This document shows, piece after piece, positions 34,286 through 43,164 of a stretch of DNA of 64,000 nt. Both the position numbers and the translations under genes were made by a program. How positions within the stretch are numbered: position 1 is the first letter of the stretch; each line of letters begins with the position of its first letter. The notes beneath the pieces are model-generated. The model did not search any database. It was not told the DNA's origin and worked only from the letters and a program-made list of their open reading frames with translations. The stretch is from Burkholderiales bacterium (GTDB taxonomy: Bacteria; Pseudomonadota; Gammaproteobacteria; Burkholderiales; Burkholderiaceae_F): the NCBI GenBank assembly GCA_016716275.1, contig JADJWR010000002.1, forward strand, positions 372,001 through 436,000, in the 5' to 3' direction.

Positions 34286-35149
34286 ATGGCTGACACGCGC
34301 AGCGCCACCGCGCCGGACTATTTCGTTCCGGCGCCGTCGAACTGGCCGATGGTCGGGATGATCGCCATGATCTTCACCACCTTCGGCGCAACGATGCTGG
34401 TGAACAGGGTCCCCTTCGGCGGCTGGGTGCTGCTGGCGGGCTTCGCCGTGCTCGCCTACATGATGTTCGGCTGGTTCGGCACCGTGATCGGCGAATCGGA
34501 GTCCGGCAGGTACCGGCACAAGGAGGACGTGTCCTTCCGCTGGGCGATGGGCTGGTTCATCTTCTCGGAGGTGATGTTCTTCGCCTCGTTCTTCGGCGCG
34601 CTGTTCTACGCCCGCGTCATCACCCTGCCGGCGCTCGGCGACTTCGACCACAAGCTGCTGTGGCCCGATTTCACCGCCGCCTGGCCGCATGCGGGGCCGG
34701 CCGGCATCGTCGAGGACTTCACCACGATCCACGCCTGGCCGCTGCCGACCATCAACACCATCCTGCTGGTGACCTCCGGCATCTGGCTGACGATCTCGCA
34801 CCACGCGCTGCGCGCCAACCAGCGCGGCAGGGCGGCTTTCTGGCTGTTCATGACGCTGGCCTTCGGCTTCACCTTCGTCGGCATCCAGGCCTACGAGTAC
34901 ATGCATGCATACCGCGACCTGAACCTGCGCCTGGATTCGGGCATCTTCGGCTCGACCTTCTTCATGCTGACCGGCTTCCACGGCTTTCACGTGCTGGTCG
35001 GCGCGATCATGCTGACCGTGGTGCTGCTGCGCATCCTGCGGGGGCACTTCAAGCCCGAGCACCATTTCGCCTTCGAGGCGGCGGCCTGGTACTGGCACTT
35101 CGTCGACGTGGTGTGGATCGGCCTGTACATCGTCGTCTACTGGCTGTAG
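34286..35149 (+). CDS. coxC: Cytochrome c oxidase subunit III
   Basis: Seven-TM subunit that stabilises the oxidase and its proton uptake; 287 aa. The family segments FSEVMFFASFFGALFYAR, TILLVTSGIWLTISHHAL, GIQAYEY and GFHGFHVLVG are present, as is the terminal AAWYWHFVDVVWIGLYIVVYW. ATG 34286 has a gagagggggagag ribosome site. It is the last gene of the structural operon, followed after 21 nt by a strong bidirectional terminator. Confidence 0.96.
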   Translation: MADTRSATAPDYFVPAPSNWPMVGMIAMIFTTFGATMLVNRVPFGGWVLLAGFAVLAYMMFGWFGTVIGESESGRYRHKEDVSFRWAMGWFIFSEVMFFASFFGALFYARVITLPALGDFDHKLLWPDFTAAWPHAGPAGIVEDFTTIHAWPLPTINTILLVTSGIWLTISHHALRANQRGRAAFWLFMTLAFGFTFVGIQAYEYMHAYRDLNLRLDSGIFGSTFFMLTGFHGFHVLVGAIMLTVVLLRILRGHFKPEHHFAFEAAAWYWHFVDVVWIGLYIVVYWL

Positions 35150-35170
35150 CCGGGCGCGCCGCCGTGCATG

Positions 35171-35200
35171 CGAAAACGGCGCCTGCGGGCGCCGTTTTCG
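35171..35200. terminator. Bidirectional Rho-independent terminator after coxC
   Basis: cgaaaacggcgcc (35171-35183) and ggcgccgttttcg (35188-35200) form a perfect 13-bp stem with a tgcg loop. The A/T runs inside the stem edges give a U-tract in both directions. It ends the cox operon on the plus strand and the DUF2909 gene on the minus strand. Confidence 0.9.
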
Positions 35201-35215
35201 CTCGCGATCGAGGCG

Positions 35216-35416
35216 TCAGTCGTAGCGGGTCGGCTGGATCCAGCCCATCCAGTAGCTGAACCAGATGAACAGCAGAAGCAGCACCGACAGCGCAACGCGC
35301 ACCGTCAGCGCATTGACGGTGCGGTTGGTCGTGCCACGGTCGCGCACGAGGAACAGCAGCGCGGAGCCCAGCGCGACGAGGATGCCGGCGAAGACCAGGG
35401 CGATGACGGCTTTCAT
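35216..35416 (-). CDS. Twin-TM protein, DUF2909
   Basis: 66 aa with two helices (VIALVFAGILVALGSALLFLV and VALSVLLLLFIWFSYWMGW) joined by a basic loop RDRGTTNRTVNALTVR, the DUF2909 twin-transmembrane layout. It is convergent with coxC and divergent from surf1, a fixed position in betaproteobacterial cox loci. Function unknown; a link to the oxidase is inferred from position. Confidence 0.86.
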   Translation of the reverse strand: MKAVIALVFAGILVALGSALLFLVRDRGTTNRTVNALTVRVALSVLLLLFIWFSYWMGWIQPTRYD

Positions 35417-35473
35417 GGCGCGCGGCGGGGTTGGCTGCGGGCATTATCGCAGCGCCCCGGCGGCGGCTGCCTG

Positions 35474-36202
35474 ATGGCGCGCACACGGCCCCTGGTCGCC
35501 AGCGGCGCCGCCCTGGCGGCCGTCGTGCTGACCGTCTCGCTCGGCAACTGGCAGCTGCGCCGGGCCGACGAAAAGCTGGCGCTGCAGGCCGCCTGGGACC
35601 GTGCCGAGCAGGCGGCGCCGCTGCCGGTGAGCGGCACCGACGTCGCGACCGTCGCCGGCCGCCTGCCGCTGCGCGTTCAGGTGCGTGGCCGCTTCCTGTT
35701 CGACGACGAGGTCTGGCTCGACAACCGGCAGATGGACGGGCGGGCCGGCCTGATGCTGGTGACGCCGCTGCGGCTTGCCGACGGCGCCGTCGTGCTGGTC
35801 AACCGCGGCTTCGCCGCCCGCGACCCGCGCGACCGCAGCCGGCTTCCCGCCGTCGTGCGGCCGGAAGGCGAACTGACGGTCGAGGGTCTGGCGGTGGCGC
35901 ACGCCGCACGCGTGCTGCAGCTGGGCGAGAATGCTCCCGCCGGCGACCGGCCGCTCGTTTGGCAGAATCTCGCCTACGACGCCTTCGAGCGGGCGAGCGG
36001 TCTGGCGGTGGCCCGCTGGATGGTCCAGCAGACCGGCGGCGCCGACGACGGCCTGCTGCGCAACTGGCCGCGCCTGAGCGCCGGAGTCGACAAGCATCAC
36101 GGCTACGCGTTGCAGTGGTACGCGCTGGCGGCGTTGATCACGGCCCTGACCGTATTTTTCGGCCTGCGTGCGCTGCGGCGCCACTGCCAACCGACCCGAT
36201 GA
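35474..36202 (+). CDS. SURF1-family oxidase assembly protein
   Basis: 242 aa with an N-terminal TM helix ending in the conserved GNWQLRRADEK, a periplasmic beta-rich domain (GRFLFDDEVWLDNRQMDGRAGLMLVTPL, VLVNRGFA) and a C-terminal TM helix beginning HGYALQWYALA. These two anchors and motifs define SURF1, which helps insert heme a into subunit I. ATG 35474 is close to the first helix. Its stop overlaps the next ATG (ATGA), so the two are coupled. Confidence 0.93.
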   Translation: MARTRPLVASGAALAAVVLTVSLGNWQLRRADEKLALQAAWDRAEQAAPLPVSGTDVATVAGRLPLRVQVRGRFLFDDEVWLDNRQMDGRAGLMLVTPLRLADGAVVLVNRGFAARDPRDRSRLPAVVRPEGELTVEGLAVAHAARVLQLGENAPAGDRPLVWQNLAYDAFERASGLAVARWMVQQTGGADDGLLRNWPRLSAGVDKHHGYALQWYALAALITALTVFFGLRALRRHCQPTR

Positions 36203-36810
36203 CTGACAACCAGCCCACGACCCCTGCGCCATCGCACTGGCGCCGCTACCGGTCGCTGTACCTGCTGCTGGTCGTGTGCGTCGCGCCGGTCCTCGCCTCG
36301 TACACCGCCTACTACCTGCTGCCGCCGTCGGGTCGCACCAACTACGGTACCCTGGTCGAGCCGCAGCGGCCGCTGCCGGCGCTTTCGCTGCGGCGCCTCG
36401 ATGGCACCCCGGTGGCGGCGGCGAGCCTGCGCGGCTCCTGGCTGATGGTTCAGGTCGACACCGGCGGGTGCGATGCCGCTTGCGAGAAGAAGCTGTGGCA
36501 GATGCGGCAGGTGCGGCTCACCGCCGGCAAGGATGCCGACCGCGTGCAGCGCGTCTGGCTGATCGTCGACGACGCGCCGCTCGCCACTTCGGTGATACGC
36601 GAGTACGACGGCACGCTGTTCCTGCGCGCGCGCGCCGACGAGGCGGCCGCCTTTCTGCCGCTGCCCGCCGAGACCGGCGCCGCCCTTGGCGACCATATCT
36701 GGCTGGTCGACCCGCTCGGCAACCTGATGATGCGCTGGCCCAGGGATGCCGACCCGAACCGGATGAAGAAGGACCTGGGCAAGCTGCTCAAGGCCTCCGG
36801 GATCGGCTGA
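36199..36810 (+). CDS. SCO-like membrane-anchored protein with CxxxC
   Basis: 203 aa: an N-terminal TM helix (LYLLLVVCVAPVLASYTAYYLLP), then a thioredoxin-like domain with a CDAAC motif at Cys91/Cys95 in the place where SCO proteins carry CPxxC, and LVDPLGNLMMRWP near the end. It replaces the Pro residues of true SCO1 and has no clear SCO His. Betaproteobacterial genomes keep this gene between surf1 and ctaA. It is probably a second copper or thiol factor for CuA assembly. Confidence 0.8.
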   Translation: MTDNQPTTPAPSHWRRYRSLYLLLVVCVAPVLASYTAYYLLPPSGRTNYGTLVEPQRPLPALSLRRLDGTPVAAASLRGSWLMVQVDTGGCDAACEKKLWQMRQVRLTAGKDADRVQRVWLIVDDAPLATSVIREYDGTLFLRARADEAAAFLPLPAETGAALGDHIWLVDPLGNLMMRWPRDADPNRMKKDLGKLLKASGIG

Positions 36811-36893
36811 GATGAAACGACCCGCACGCCCGCGTTCGCCCGCTGCTCCTCGCAGCGGCTGTCAGTGGCTTCGGGCGGCCGGGCGCCATTGAC

Positions 36894-38018
36894 ATGGACC
36901 CGTCCGCACTGGCCTGGCTGGCGGTAAAGGCGGTGGCGATCGCCGCGCTGCCGATCGCCTATGTGACGCTTTCGAAAGACCCCGACAAGCACCGCAAGCT
37001 GGCCTGGGTGACGGCGTTCCTGACGCTTGATCTGATCATGTTCGGCGGCTTCACGCGGCTGACCGACTCGGGGCTGGGGTGCCCCGATTGGCCGGGTTGC
37101 TACGGTCACTCGAACCCGCTGTCGGCCGGCGAGCAGATCCGCGCCGCCGAGACGGCGCTGCCCTCCGGCCCCGTGACGATGACCAAGGCCTGGATCGAGA
37201 TGCTGCACCGCTACTTCGCAATGGCGGTCGGTTTCCTGATCATCGTGCTGACCGTGCTTGCCTGGCGCCGGTGGCGGCGGTCACCGGAGCGATCGCCTTG
37301 GCTGGCGACCTTCACGCTGGTCGCGGTCTGCCTGCAGGGCGTCTTCGGCGCGCTGACGGTGACGATGAAGCTGCAGCCGGCGATCGTCACCGCGCACCTG
37401 CTCGGCGGGGTCGGCCTGCTGGCGCTGCTGATCTGGCTGGCACTGCGCGAGTCGCCTGCGCCGGCAGTCGACCGGCGGGCCGCCGCACTGCGGCCGCTGG
37501 CTGCGCTCGGGGCGCTGCTGCTGGTCGTGCAGATCGCACTTGGCGGCTGGGTTAGCACCAACTATGCCGTGCTTGCCTGTCCGGACTTTCCGACCTGCCA
37601 TGGCCAGATCATGCCGCCGGACATGGACTTCGGCTCGGGGTTCACCGTCTGGCGCGATCTCGGCATGACCGCCGAAGGCGCGCCGATTCCCTTCCAGGCG
37701 CTGGTGGCAATCCACTGGACGCATCGCAGCTTCGCCTATGTGGTCATCGCGGGACTTGGCCTGCTCGCCTGGCGGCTCTGGCCGCTGGCCGGCGTCGGCA
37801 GGCTGGCGCGCGCGCTGGCGGCCGTGCTGGCGTTGCAGTTTGCCACCGGACTGTCGAGCGTCGTGCTGAACTGGCCGCTGCTGCTGGCGGTGCTGCACAA
37901 CGGCGGCGCGGCAGTGCTGGTGGCGCTGCTGGTGGCGATCAACCACCGGCTCGCCGCGGCGTCCGTCGTGCCGGCCGGCGCGCTCGCTCGCCGTGCGCCG
38001 GCGCAGGGCGGCGGTTAG
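36894..38018 (+). CDS. ctaA: Heme A synthase (CtaA/Cox15)
   Basis: Oxidises the C8 methyl of heme O to give heme A. The 374-aa, eight-TM protein shows the FGGFTRLTDSGLGCPDWPGCYG repeat with its Cys pair, EMLHRYFAMAVG, VTAHLLGG, and in the second half GGWVSTNYAVLACPDFPTCHG and HWTHRSFAY, with the heme-binding His residues in place. ATG 36894 directly precedes the first helix. It lies 83 nt after the SCO-like gene. The gap contains only a short GC hairpin-prone stretch. Confidence 0.95.
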   Translation: MDPSALAWLAVKAVAIAALPIAYVTLSKDPDKHRKLAWVTAFLTLDLIMFGGFTRLTDSGLGCPDWPGCYGHSNPLSAGEQIRAAETALPSGPVTMTKAWIEMLHRYFAMAVGFLIIVLTVLAWRRWRRSPERSPWLATFTLVAVCLQGVFGALTVTMKLQPAIVTAHLLGGVGLLALLIWLALRESPAPAVDRRAAALRPLAALGALLLVVQIALGGWVSTNYAVLACPDFPTCHGQIMPPDMDFGSGFTVWRDLGMTAEGAPIPFQALVAIHWTHRSFAYVVIAGLGLLAWRLWPLAGVGRLARALAAVLALQFATGLSSVVLNWPLLLAVLHNGGAAVLVALLVAINHRLAAASVVPAGALARRAPAQGGG

Positions 38019-38021
38019 AAT
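38016..38021 (+). promoter_or_regulatory. Candidate -10 box (TAGAAT) for ctaB
   Basis: TAGAAT overlaps the ctaA stop codon and is followed by cgcgcggtt, 54 nt before ATG 38076. It has the same TAGAAT plus GC discriminator layout as at 7540. A -35 is not evident. Confidence 0.35.
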
Positions 38022-38075
38022 CGCGCGGTTTCCGCGCCCGCCGCGCCCGAGCCCTCGCGCGCGCAACCCACCGCG

Positions 38076-38975
38076 ATGCAGATCCAAGCCGACACCGCCC
38101 TGCGCCCCGCCTGGCAGCATCTCGCCCGGCAGTACTGGCTGCTGACCAAGCCGCGAGTGACGCAGCTGGCGATCTTCTGCGCGGTGATCGGCATGTTCCT
38201 GTCGAGCCGCGAACTGCCGAGCCCCGCCTCGGTGGCGGTGGCGACGATCGGCATCTGGCTGCTCGCCGGCGCCGCCTTCGCGGTCAACTCGATCATCGAG
38301 CGGCAGATCGACGCCAAGATGGCGCGCACGCGCATGCGCCCGGTGGCGCGCGGCGAGATCACGCCGCTGCAGGCGATCGTCTTCTCGGGATTGATCGGCG
38401 GCGCCGGCATGTGGGTGCTCTACACCCAGATCAATGCACTGACGATGTGGCTCACCTTCGCCACCTTCGTCGGCTATGCGGTCATCTACACCGTGCTGCT
38501 GAAGCCGAACACGCCGCAGAACATCGTTATCGGCGGCATCAGCGGCGCGATGCCGCCGGTGCTCGGCTGGGCGGCGATGACCGGCGAGGCGCCGGCGCAG
38601 GCGTGGCTGCTGGCGCTGATCATCTTCGTCTGGACGCCGCCGCACTTCTGGTCACTCGCCTTGTACCGTCTCGACGACTATCGCAAGGCCGGCCTGCCGA
38701 TGCTGCCGGTCACGCACGGCGAGCAGTTCACCCGCCTGCACATCCTCCTCTACACGATCGTGCTGGTGGCGACGACCACGCTGCCGTACGCCATCCAGAT
38801 GGCGGGCCTGCCGTATCTCGCCTGCGCGCTGGGGCTCGGTGCGGTCTTCCTCGCCTACGCGTGGCGGCTGTATCGCTGCTACAGCGACCGGCTGGCCCGC
38901 GCGACCTTCAATTACTCGATCGTCTACCTGGCGGCGCTGTTCGCCGCGCTGCTGGTCGACCACTACATCGCCTAG
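38076..38975 (+). CDS. ctaB: Heme O synthase / protoheme IX farnesyltransferase
   Basis: UbiA-family prenyltransferase that adds a farnesyl group to heme B, giving heme O for CtaA. The 299-aa protein has about nine TM helices. The first polyprenyl-binding motif is NSIIERQIDAKMARTRMRP (Glu replaces the first Asp, as is common in betaproteobacteria), and the second is in YRLDDYRKAGLPMLPV. VWTPPHFWSLALYR is intact. Start ATG 38076. The SCO lipoprotein follows after 32 nt. Confidence 0.95.
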   Translation: MQIQADTALRPAWQHLARQYWLLTKPRVTQLAIFCAVIGMFLSSRELPSPASVAVATIGIWLLAGAAFAVNSIIERQIDAKMARTRMRPVARGEITPLQAIVFSGLIGGAGMWVLYTQINALTMWLTFATFVGYAVIYTVLLKPNTPQNIVIGGISGAMPPVLGWAAMTGEAPAQAWLLALIIFVWTPPHFWSLALYRLDDYRKAGLPMLPVTHGEQFTRLHILLYTIVLVATTTLPYAIQMAGLPYLACALGLGAVFLAYAWRLYRCYSDRLARATFNYSIVYLAALFAALLVDHYIA

Positions 38976-39007
38976 GCGGCTGCCGCCGTCGCGCGGCTGC
39001 CGGTGCC

Positions 39008-39571
39008 ATGACGCGCATCCTCGCCATCGTCCTCGCCCTGCTCGTCGCCGCCTGCTCGAAGCCCGGCTTCAACAACGTCGACATCACCGGCGTCAGCTAC
39101 GCCAACGAGTTCTCGCTGACCGACCACACCGGCGCGCGACGCACGCTCGCCGACTACCGCGGCAAGCTGGTGGTGATCTTCTTCGGCTACACGCAGTGCC
39201 CGGACGTGTGCCCGACGACGATGCAGGAGATGGCCGAGGTCCGCCAGGCGCTCGGCAAGGATGCCGACCAGGTGCAGGTGATCTTCGTCACCGTCGACCC
39301 GCAGCGCGACACGCGCGAGCTGCTCGCCCAGTACGTGCCGGGCTTCGATCCGAGTTTCGTCGGCCTGTACGGGACGCCCGAGGAGACCGCCCGGGTCGCC
39401 AAGCAGTTCAAGGTCTTCTACCAGAAGGTGCCGGGGCCGACCGAAACCTCGTACACCATCGACCACACCGCCGGCAGCTATGTGATCGACAAAGCCGGCC
39501 AGCCGCGCCTGTTCCTGAAGCACAACCAGGGCGCCGCGCCGATCGTCGCCGATCTGCGGCAACTGCTGTAG
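39008..39571 (+). CDS. SCO1/SenC-type copper chaperone lipoprotein
   Basis: 187-aa periplasmic thioredoxin-fold protein with a lipoprotein signal (ILAIVLALLVAACSK; lipobox VAAC, Cys16). The copper site CPDVCP (about 64-69) and the distal His in SYTIDHTAGSY are present. It delivers copper to the CuA site of CoxB. ATG 39008 lies 32 nt after ctaB, so they probably share a transcript. It is convergent with the next gene. Confidence 0.94.
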   Translation: MTRILAIVLALLVAACSKPGFNNVDITGVSYANEFSLTDHTGARRTLADYRGKLVVIFFGYTQCPDVCPTTMQEMAEVRQALGKDADQVQVIFVTVDPQRDTRELLAQYVPGFDPSFVGLYGTPEETARVAKQFKVFYQKVPGPTETSYTIDHTAGSYVIDKAGQPRLFLKHNQGAAPIVADLRQLL

Positions 39572-39594
39572 CCCGGGCGGCGCGACCGCTGGCC

Positions 39595-40224
39595 TCAGCC
39601 CAGTGCGCCCGTTTCGGCGTTGATCGGCAGGCTGCTGGCCAGCACCGTTGCACCGGGTTCTGCCGGGCCGATGCCGAAGGCCTGGCGAACGGCGGTGTCG
39701 AGCCGCAGTTCGAAGCCCAGGAACAGGCTCGCCGGCGAGCCGTCATAGCGCTCGCGCCGATAGCGATCGGTGCCGGGGTCGAGTACGGCGTGCGGCTCGA
39801 ACGGATCGAAGACCACCCAGTCGCCGGGACCGGCGGACAGCCGCAGGCCGGCACGCGAGAAGACGATCTCGCGCCGCGGCCCGCCGGCGCACCAGGCGCC
39901 GAAAAGCACGTCACCGTAATGGGCGTCGTTGTGGAAGAACGCGCCGCGGCAGGCGTACCACTCGAACTGGCTGCGCAGCGAACCGCGCAACGGCGGCGGC
40001 AGCACGCCGGCGAGCAGTGCCTGCAGTGGGTCGCTGCTGAAACGGCCGAGGCCGTGGACGCGGCCGGGCACCGTCACGGTCGTCGTGTCGGGCAGGGCAA
40101 TGGCAGGCACGGCAAGCCGCCCGGCCAGCAGCCGCGCCGAACTGCCGCGATCGGCCGTAGTGGGACAGCGGCAGGCGGCTGGTGGGCAGCCCAGCTCGAC
40201 GAACGTCGGACCGGTCAAAGGCAC
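39595..40224 (-). CDS. Unrecognised protein with a possible Fe(II)/2OG-type HxD...H...R facial triad
   Basis: Up to 209 aa from GTG 40224, a codon lying at the end of the rpoH terminator U-tract; a later GTG at 40110 (171 aa) is more plausible for a separate transcript. There is no ATG in the frame. The middle shows a cupin-like region: FFHNDAHYGDVLFGAWCAGG with H98-x-D100, then GPGDWVVFDPFEPHAVLDPG with H145 and Arg 155-158. This spacing (about 45 residues, then about 10) fits a double-stranded beta-helix oxygenase or cupin. N-terminal cysteines (13, 18, 20) occur only in the long form. No family name is supported. Confidence 0.6.
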   Translation of the reverse strand: MPLTGPTFVELGCPPAACRCPTTADRGSSARLLAGRLAVPAIALPDTTTVTVPGRVHGLGRFSSDPLQALLAGVLPPPLRGSLRSQFEWYACRGAFFHNDAHYGDVLFGAWCAGGPRREIVFSRAGLRLSAGPGDWVVFDPFEPHAVLDPGTDRYRRERYDGSPASLFLGFELRLDTAVRQAFGIGPAEPGATVLASSLPINAETGALG

Positions 40225-40225
40225 G

Positions 40226-40257
40226 AAAAAAGAACCCCGCAGGGGATGCGGGGTTCT
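40226..40257 (-). terminator. Strong Rho-independent terminator of rpoH
   Basis: On the minus strand AGAACCCCGC pairs with GCGGGGTTCT (10 bp, 7-nt loop), followed directly by a six-T run. It lies 84-115 nt after the rpoH stop. This is the most canonical terminator in the window. Confidence 0.92.
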
Positions 40258-40340
40258 GAGATCCGCCTCTTCGGAGGAGAGGGGGGAGGAGGAGAGGCGG
40301 ACACTGCAAAGAGCAAGCAGCCGCGGCGCAAGCGTGCCTG

Positions 40341-41240
<900 letters not shown>

Positions 41241-41262
41241 CCAGCGATCTCCTTTTGAAGCG

Positions 41263-41292
41263 ATTTTAGCACTCGGCCTTCTTGAGTGCCAA
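41263..41292 (-). promoter_or_regulatory. Sigma-70-like promoter of rpoH
   Basis: Read on the minus strand: TTGGCA (-35, 41292-41287), an 18-nt spacer, and TAAAAT (-10, 41268-41263). The start of transcription would fall about 12 nt upstream of the ribosome site. A CIRCE operator covers the -35, the spacer and part of the -10. Confidence 0.8.
41266..41292. promoter_or_regulatory. CIRCE element (HrcA operator) in the rpoH promoter
   Basis: TTAGCACTC-N9-GAGTGCCAA matches the CIRCE consensus TTAGCACTC-N9-GAGTGCTAA with a single mismatch and exact 9-bp spacing. It lies 26 nt upstream of the rpoH start codon and spans the promoter core, so bound HrcA would block RNA polymerase. hrcA itself is not in the window. 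Confidence 0.93.
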
Positions 41293-41418
41293 ACCATAGA
41301 CCGTCGCCCGGCGGATTGGTTCTGTCGTATGTGCGTTGACTTAAACAGTTGTAAGTAAAGAGTTTTTCTAGCAGTGATCGGTCACCGACTTGCTCGTTCG
41401 GCAGGTCAGCCAAGCGAC

Positions 41419-42318
41419 TCACCGCAGCCGTCGCAGCTCCCAGCGGGTGCCGAGCGCGGCGACCACAGCGCCGATCACCGCGGCGCTGCCGGCTGCCGCC
41501 GCCAGCCAGCCGAGCGGCAGGGGACGCAGTTCCAGGGTGGCGCCATAGGCCAGCGCCAGGTCGGACAGCGGCCGGGCGGCTGCCGCCAGCCCGATCCAGG
41601 CCAGCCCTGAGGCAGCGACCACGCCGAGAAACAGCACCAATGCGCCGGCGTAGGCGTAAGGCCGGACGATGAACCACCGGTCCGCGCCGACCAGTCGGAA
41701 AAGCCGCAGGTCGGCGGCCGAACTGGTCAGCTGCAACTGGACCGAAGCCAGCACGATCAGTATCACCAGGCCGGTCGCCAGGCCCGTGACCACCGCGCCG
41801 ACGGCGGCCGCAGTCCGCAGCAGGACGCGCAACTGCTGGTGCCAGCCGGTGTCCGCAGCGACCGATTCGACGCGGGGCAGACGGCGCAGTTCGGCAAGCG
41901 CCGCCTGCAGCTCGGCCGGCTCGACCTTCGGCGACAGCGTGACCACGATGACGTCCGGCAGCGGATTGGCCTTCAGGTCGCTCAGGCCGTCGCCGCCTGC
42001 CCGCTCTATCAGCGCCTTCAGCGCCGCGTCGCGAGTGATCCAGTCGACCCCGGTCACGTCAGGTCGCGCCGCAAGCTGCGACTGCAGCTGGCGGATCTCG
42101 GTGGTCGAGGTCGATCCGACCAGGAACAGGTTGATCTCCGGCCCCGGCGGCAATTGCTGCAGCAGCGGCGCCGCAGAGCGCGCGATCGAGACGCCGGCCA
42201 GCGGCAGGGTGAAGGTCGCCGCAGCCAGCAGCACCGCGAGCAGGAAGCTGCCTGGCCGGCGCCGGACCAGCCGCGCCGCCTCGCGCAGCCCGTGGAGGCG
42301 CACCGCGAGCGCCTTCAT
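41419..42318 (-). CDS. ftsX: Cell division ABC transporter permease FtsX
   Basis: Inner-membrane partner of FtsE that relays ATP hydrolysis to periplasmic peptidoglycan hydrolases at the septum. 299 aa with a short cytoplasmic N-terminus, TM1 (SFLLAVLLAAATFTLPLAGVSIA), a large periplasmic domain with INLFLVGSTSTTEIRQL and VDWITRDAALKAL, then three TM helices with LRLFRLVGADRWFIVRPYAYAG. ATG 42318 overlaps the ftsE stop. The 178-nt gap to rpoH is unusually AT-rich for this window. Confidence 0.93.
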   Translation of the reverse strand: MKALAVRLHGLREAARLVRRRPGSFLLAVLLAAATFTLPLAGVSIARSAAPLLQQLPPGPEINLFLVGSTSTTEIRQLQSQLAARPDVTGVDWITRDAALKALIERAGGDGLSDLKANPLPDVIVVTLSPKVEPAELQAALAELRRLPRVESVAADTGWHQQLRVLLRTAAAVGAVVTGLATGLVILIVLASVQLQLTSSAADLRLFRLVGADRWFIVRPYAYAGALVLFLGVVAASGLAWIGLAAAARPLSDLALAYGATLELRPLPLGWLAAAAGSAAVIGAVVAALGTRWELRRLR

Positions 42319-42995
42319 TCGCCGATCCTGCCGTGGGCGAGGGTCAACCGGCGCGCGGTCGGCGGCAGCGGCGAGGGCTCGCCGTGCGAAGCCATCAGCA
42401 CCGCCATGCCGGCGAGCGCGAACTCGTCGAGCAGGCGCAGCAGGTCGGCGGCGGCAGGGGCGTCGAGGAACGCGGTGGGCTCGTCGACCAGCAGGATGGC
42501 CGGCCGGTTGACGATCGCGCGGGCGAGCACGGCCCGCCGCCGGGCGGCGACCGAAAGTTGCTCCGGCAACGCTGCTGCATCGACCAGACCGACCCGCTGC
42601 AGCGCGGCGAGCGCCCGCGCCGCTGCCTCGGCGCGCGGCCGGCCGTCGGCGAGCGCGGGCAGCATCACGTTTTCCAGCAGCCGGCGATCGGCGAGCAGGT
42701 GCGGGTCCTGCGGCACGAAGCCGATCGCCCGCCGCAGGGCACTGAGGGCGGCGTCGCGCAGCCGGGTCGGCTCCTCTGCCGCCACCGTCACCCGCCCGGC
42801 GTCCGGCGAAAGCAGGCCGACGATCAGGTTCAGCACGGTCGACTTGCCGGCGCCGTTGGCGCCGGCAAGCACGACGAACTGGCCCCGCCTGACCTCGAAG
42901 CTCACCGCGTCGAGCACGGGCGGCGCGGCGCCGAAGGCCTTGCGCACCTGCTCGAACGCGATCAGTGGCGCGGTCGCCGAATGCGGCTCGGTCAT
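42315..42995 (-). CDS. ftsE: Cell division ATP-binding protein FtsE, degenerate signature
   Basis: ABC ATPase of 226 aa paired with FtsX. Walker A GANGAGKST (45-53), Q-loop Gln96, Walker B ILLVDEP (167-173) and H-loop His204 are in place. The signature motif is abnormal: the usual LSGGEQQR is LSVAARRR (147-154), losing both signature glycines, and the D-loop reads FLD rather than NLD. These changes predict weak or non-canonical ATP hydrolysis at the dimer interface. Start ATG 42995 fits family length. It is divergent from ppk1. Confidence 0.88.
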   Translation of the reverse strand: MTEPHSATAPLIAFEQVRKAFGAAPPVLDAVSFEVRRGQFVVLAGANGAGKSTVLNLIVGLLSPDAGRVTVAAEEPTRLRDAALSALRRAIGFVPQDPHLLADRRLLENVMLPALADGRPRAEAAARALAALQRVGLVDAAALPEQLSVAARRRAVLARAIVNRPAILLVDEPTAFLDAPAAADLLRLLDEFALAGMAVLMASHGEPSPLPPTARRLTLAHGRIGE

Positions 42996-43164
42996 CGGGT
43001 GAACGGGGCGGTTTGTCGAGCAACGCCGCGAGCTGGTCCCGGCGACAGCGGTTCATTCTAGGTGCTGGCCGGCGTCGAGCCGGCAGGCCGGCGGCCCGCA
43101 GGCGGTAAAGTGATCGGGCGAGGCCCGGCCGGGGGCTGTCATCTGCCGGTCATCGATCCTGCCT

